Source: Nocardioides sp. zg-DK7169 (lineage in GTDB: Bacteria > Actinomycetota > Actinomycetes > Propionibacteriales > Nocardioidaceae). Taken from it: a stretch of DNA of 64,000 bases. Location: the NCBI RefSeq assembly GCF_013155365.1, contig NZ_JABJRA010000007.1:62001-126000 (forward strand). The letters are read 5' to 3'. This document shows, in pieces, positions 63,952 to 64,000 of this stretch. Made by a program: the position numbers and the translations under genes. The notes beneath the pieces were generated by a model. That model was not told the DNA's origin. It ran no database searches and saw only the letters and a list, made by a program, of their open reading frames with translations. Every line of letters starts with the position of its first letter. Positions within the stretch are counted from its first letter, which is position 1.

Positions 63952-64000
63952 GCGTCTTCGTCCTCGTCCACGGCGCGTTCCGCGGCGGCTGGGCCTGGCG
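63948..64000 (+). CDS. Start of an alpha/beta hydrolase (methylesterase-like), cut by the window edge
   Basis: Only 17 residues are visible: VSVFVLVHGAFRGGWAW, the oxyanion-strand motif HGAxxGGWxW of the plant MES/hydroxynitrile-lyase-like and related bacterial esterases. The GTG overlaps the stop of the ABM gene (GTGA). In plants a member of this family (MES16) demethylates chlorophyll catabolites; here the fragment is too short to say more than alpha/beta hydrolase. Confidence 0.65.
   Translation, partial: MSVFVLVHGAFRGGWAW

Overview
The window is very GC-rich (about 70% or more by eye), uses many GTG starts and overlapping stop/start codons, and carries a DUF222/HNH-type protein, a class E sortase with LPxTG substrates, and IclR and GntR/FCD regulators. 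This points to an actinobacterium, plausibly of the Nocardioides type (inference; there is no rRNA or other marker). Nearly the whole window is one catabolic island.

Left half (about 1.6-28 kb). An acyl-CoA synthetase and a membrane protein, two near-duplicate IclR regulators, two VOC proteins, two Dpp/Opp-type ABC importers (only the second has a binding protein), a lipocalin-like protein, a nitrilase homologue that has lost its catalytic Cys, a GntR regulator, a tandem alpha/beta hydrolase, and an operon of CoA-transferase, cyclase, MmgE/PrpD and hydantoinase-like amidohydrolase. A 13-bp palindrome of the form GRAACA-N-YGTTYC stands before most of these transcription units and is probably the IclR operator.

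Right half (about 28-64 kb). A DRE-TIM lyase, a second CoA-transferase, a cysteine hydrolase, a cupin, an MFS carrier, a tandem nitrilase and a GntR/FCD regulator. Then comes a coupled operon of flavin reductase fusion, acyl-CoA-dehydrogenase-like monooxygenase, two aldehyde dehydrogenases, isocitrate-lyase-family lyase and FAD monooxygenase. An eight-gene operon follows (43.8-50.9 kb), then a sortase and surface-protein block with a LivKFHMG-type importer, and finally a divergent pair of short operons at the right edge. Seven promoter gaps here share an AT-rich box, GATAT-N3-ATAT, with an eighth weaker copy.

The main result is the 43.8-50.9 kb operon. It encodes, in order, a red-chlorophyll-catabolite-reductase (RCCR)-like protein, a chlorophyllase-like alpha/beta hydrolase, a PaO/VanA-type Rieske oxygenase, a second divergent RCCR-like protein, a lipocalin-like protein, an SDR resembling plant chlorophyll b reductase (NYC1/NOL), a membrane protein and a maleate-isomerase-family protein. 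A third RCCR-like gene lies at 62.8-63.6 kb, next to a heme-monooxygenase-fold ABM protein and the start of a methylesterase-like hydrolase. Together these are counterparts of most steps of the plant chlorophyll-breakdown (PaO/phyllobilin) pathway, clustered in a bacterium. The imide/amide hydrolases, PrpD-type hydratase, maleate-isomerase-like protein and isocitrate-lyase-family enzyme could process the maleimide or dialkylmaleate fragments of an opened tetrapyrrole. That last step is inference. Large ABC importers and cell-wall-anchored binding proteins would supply uptake.
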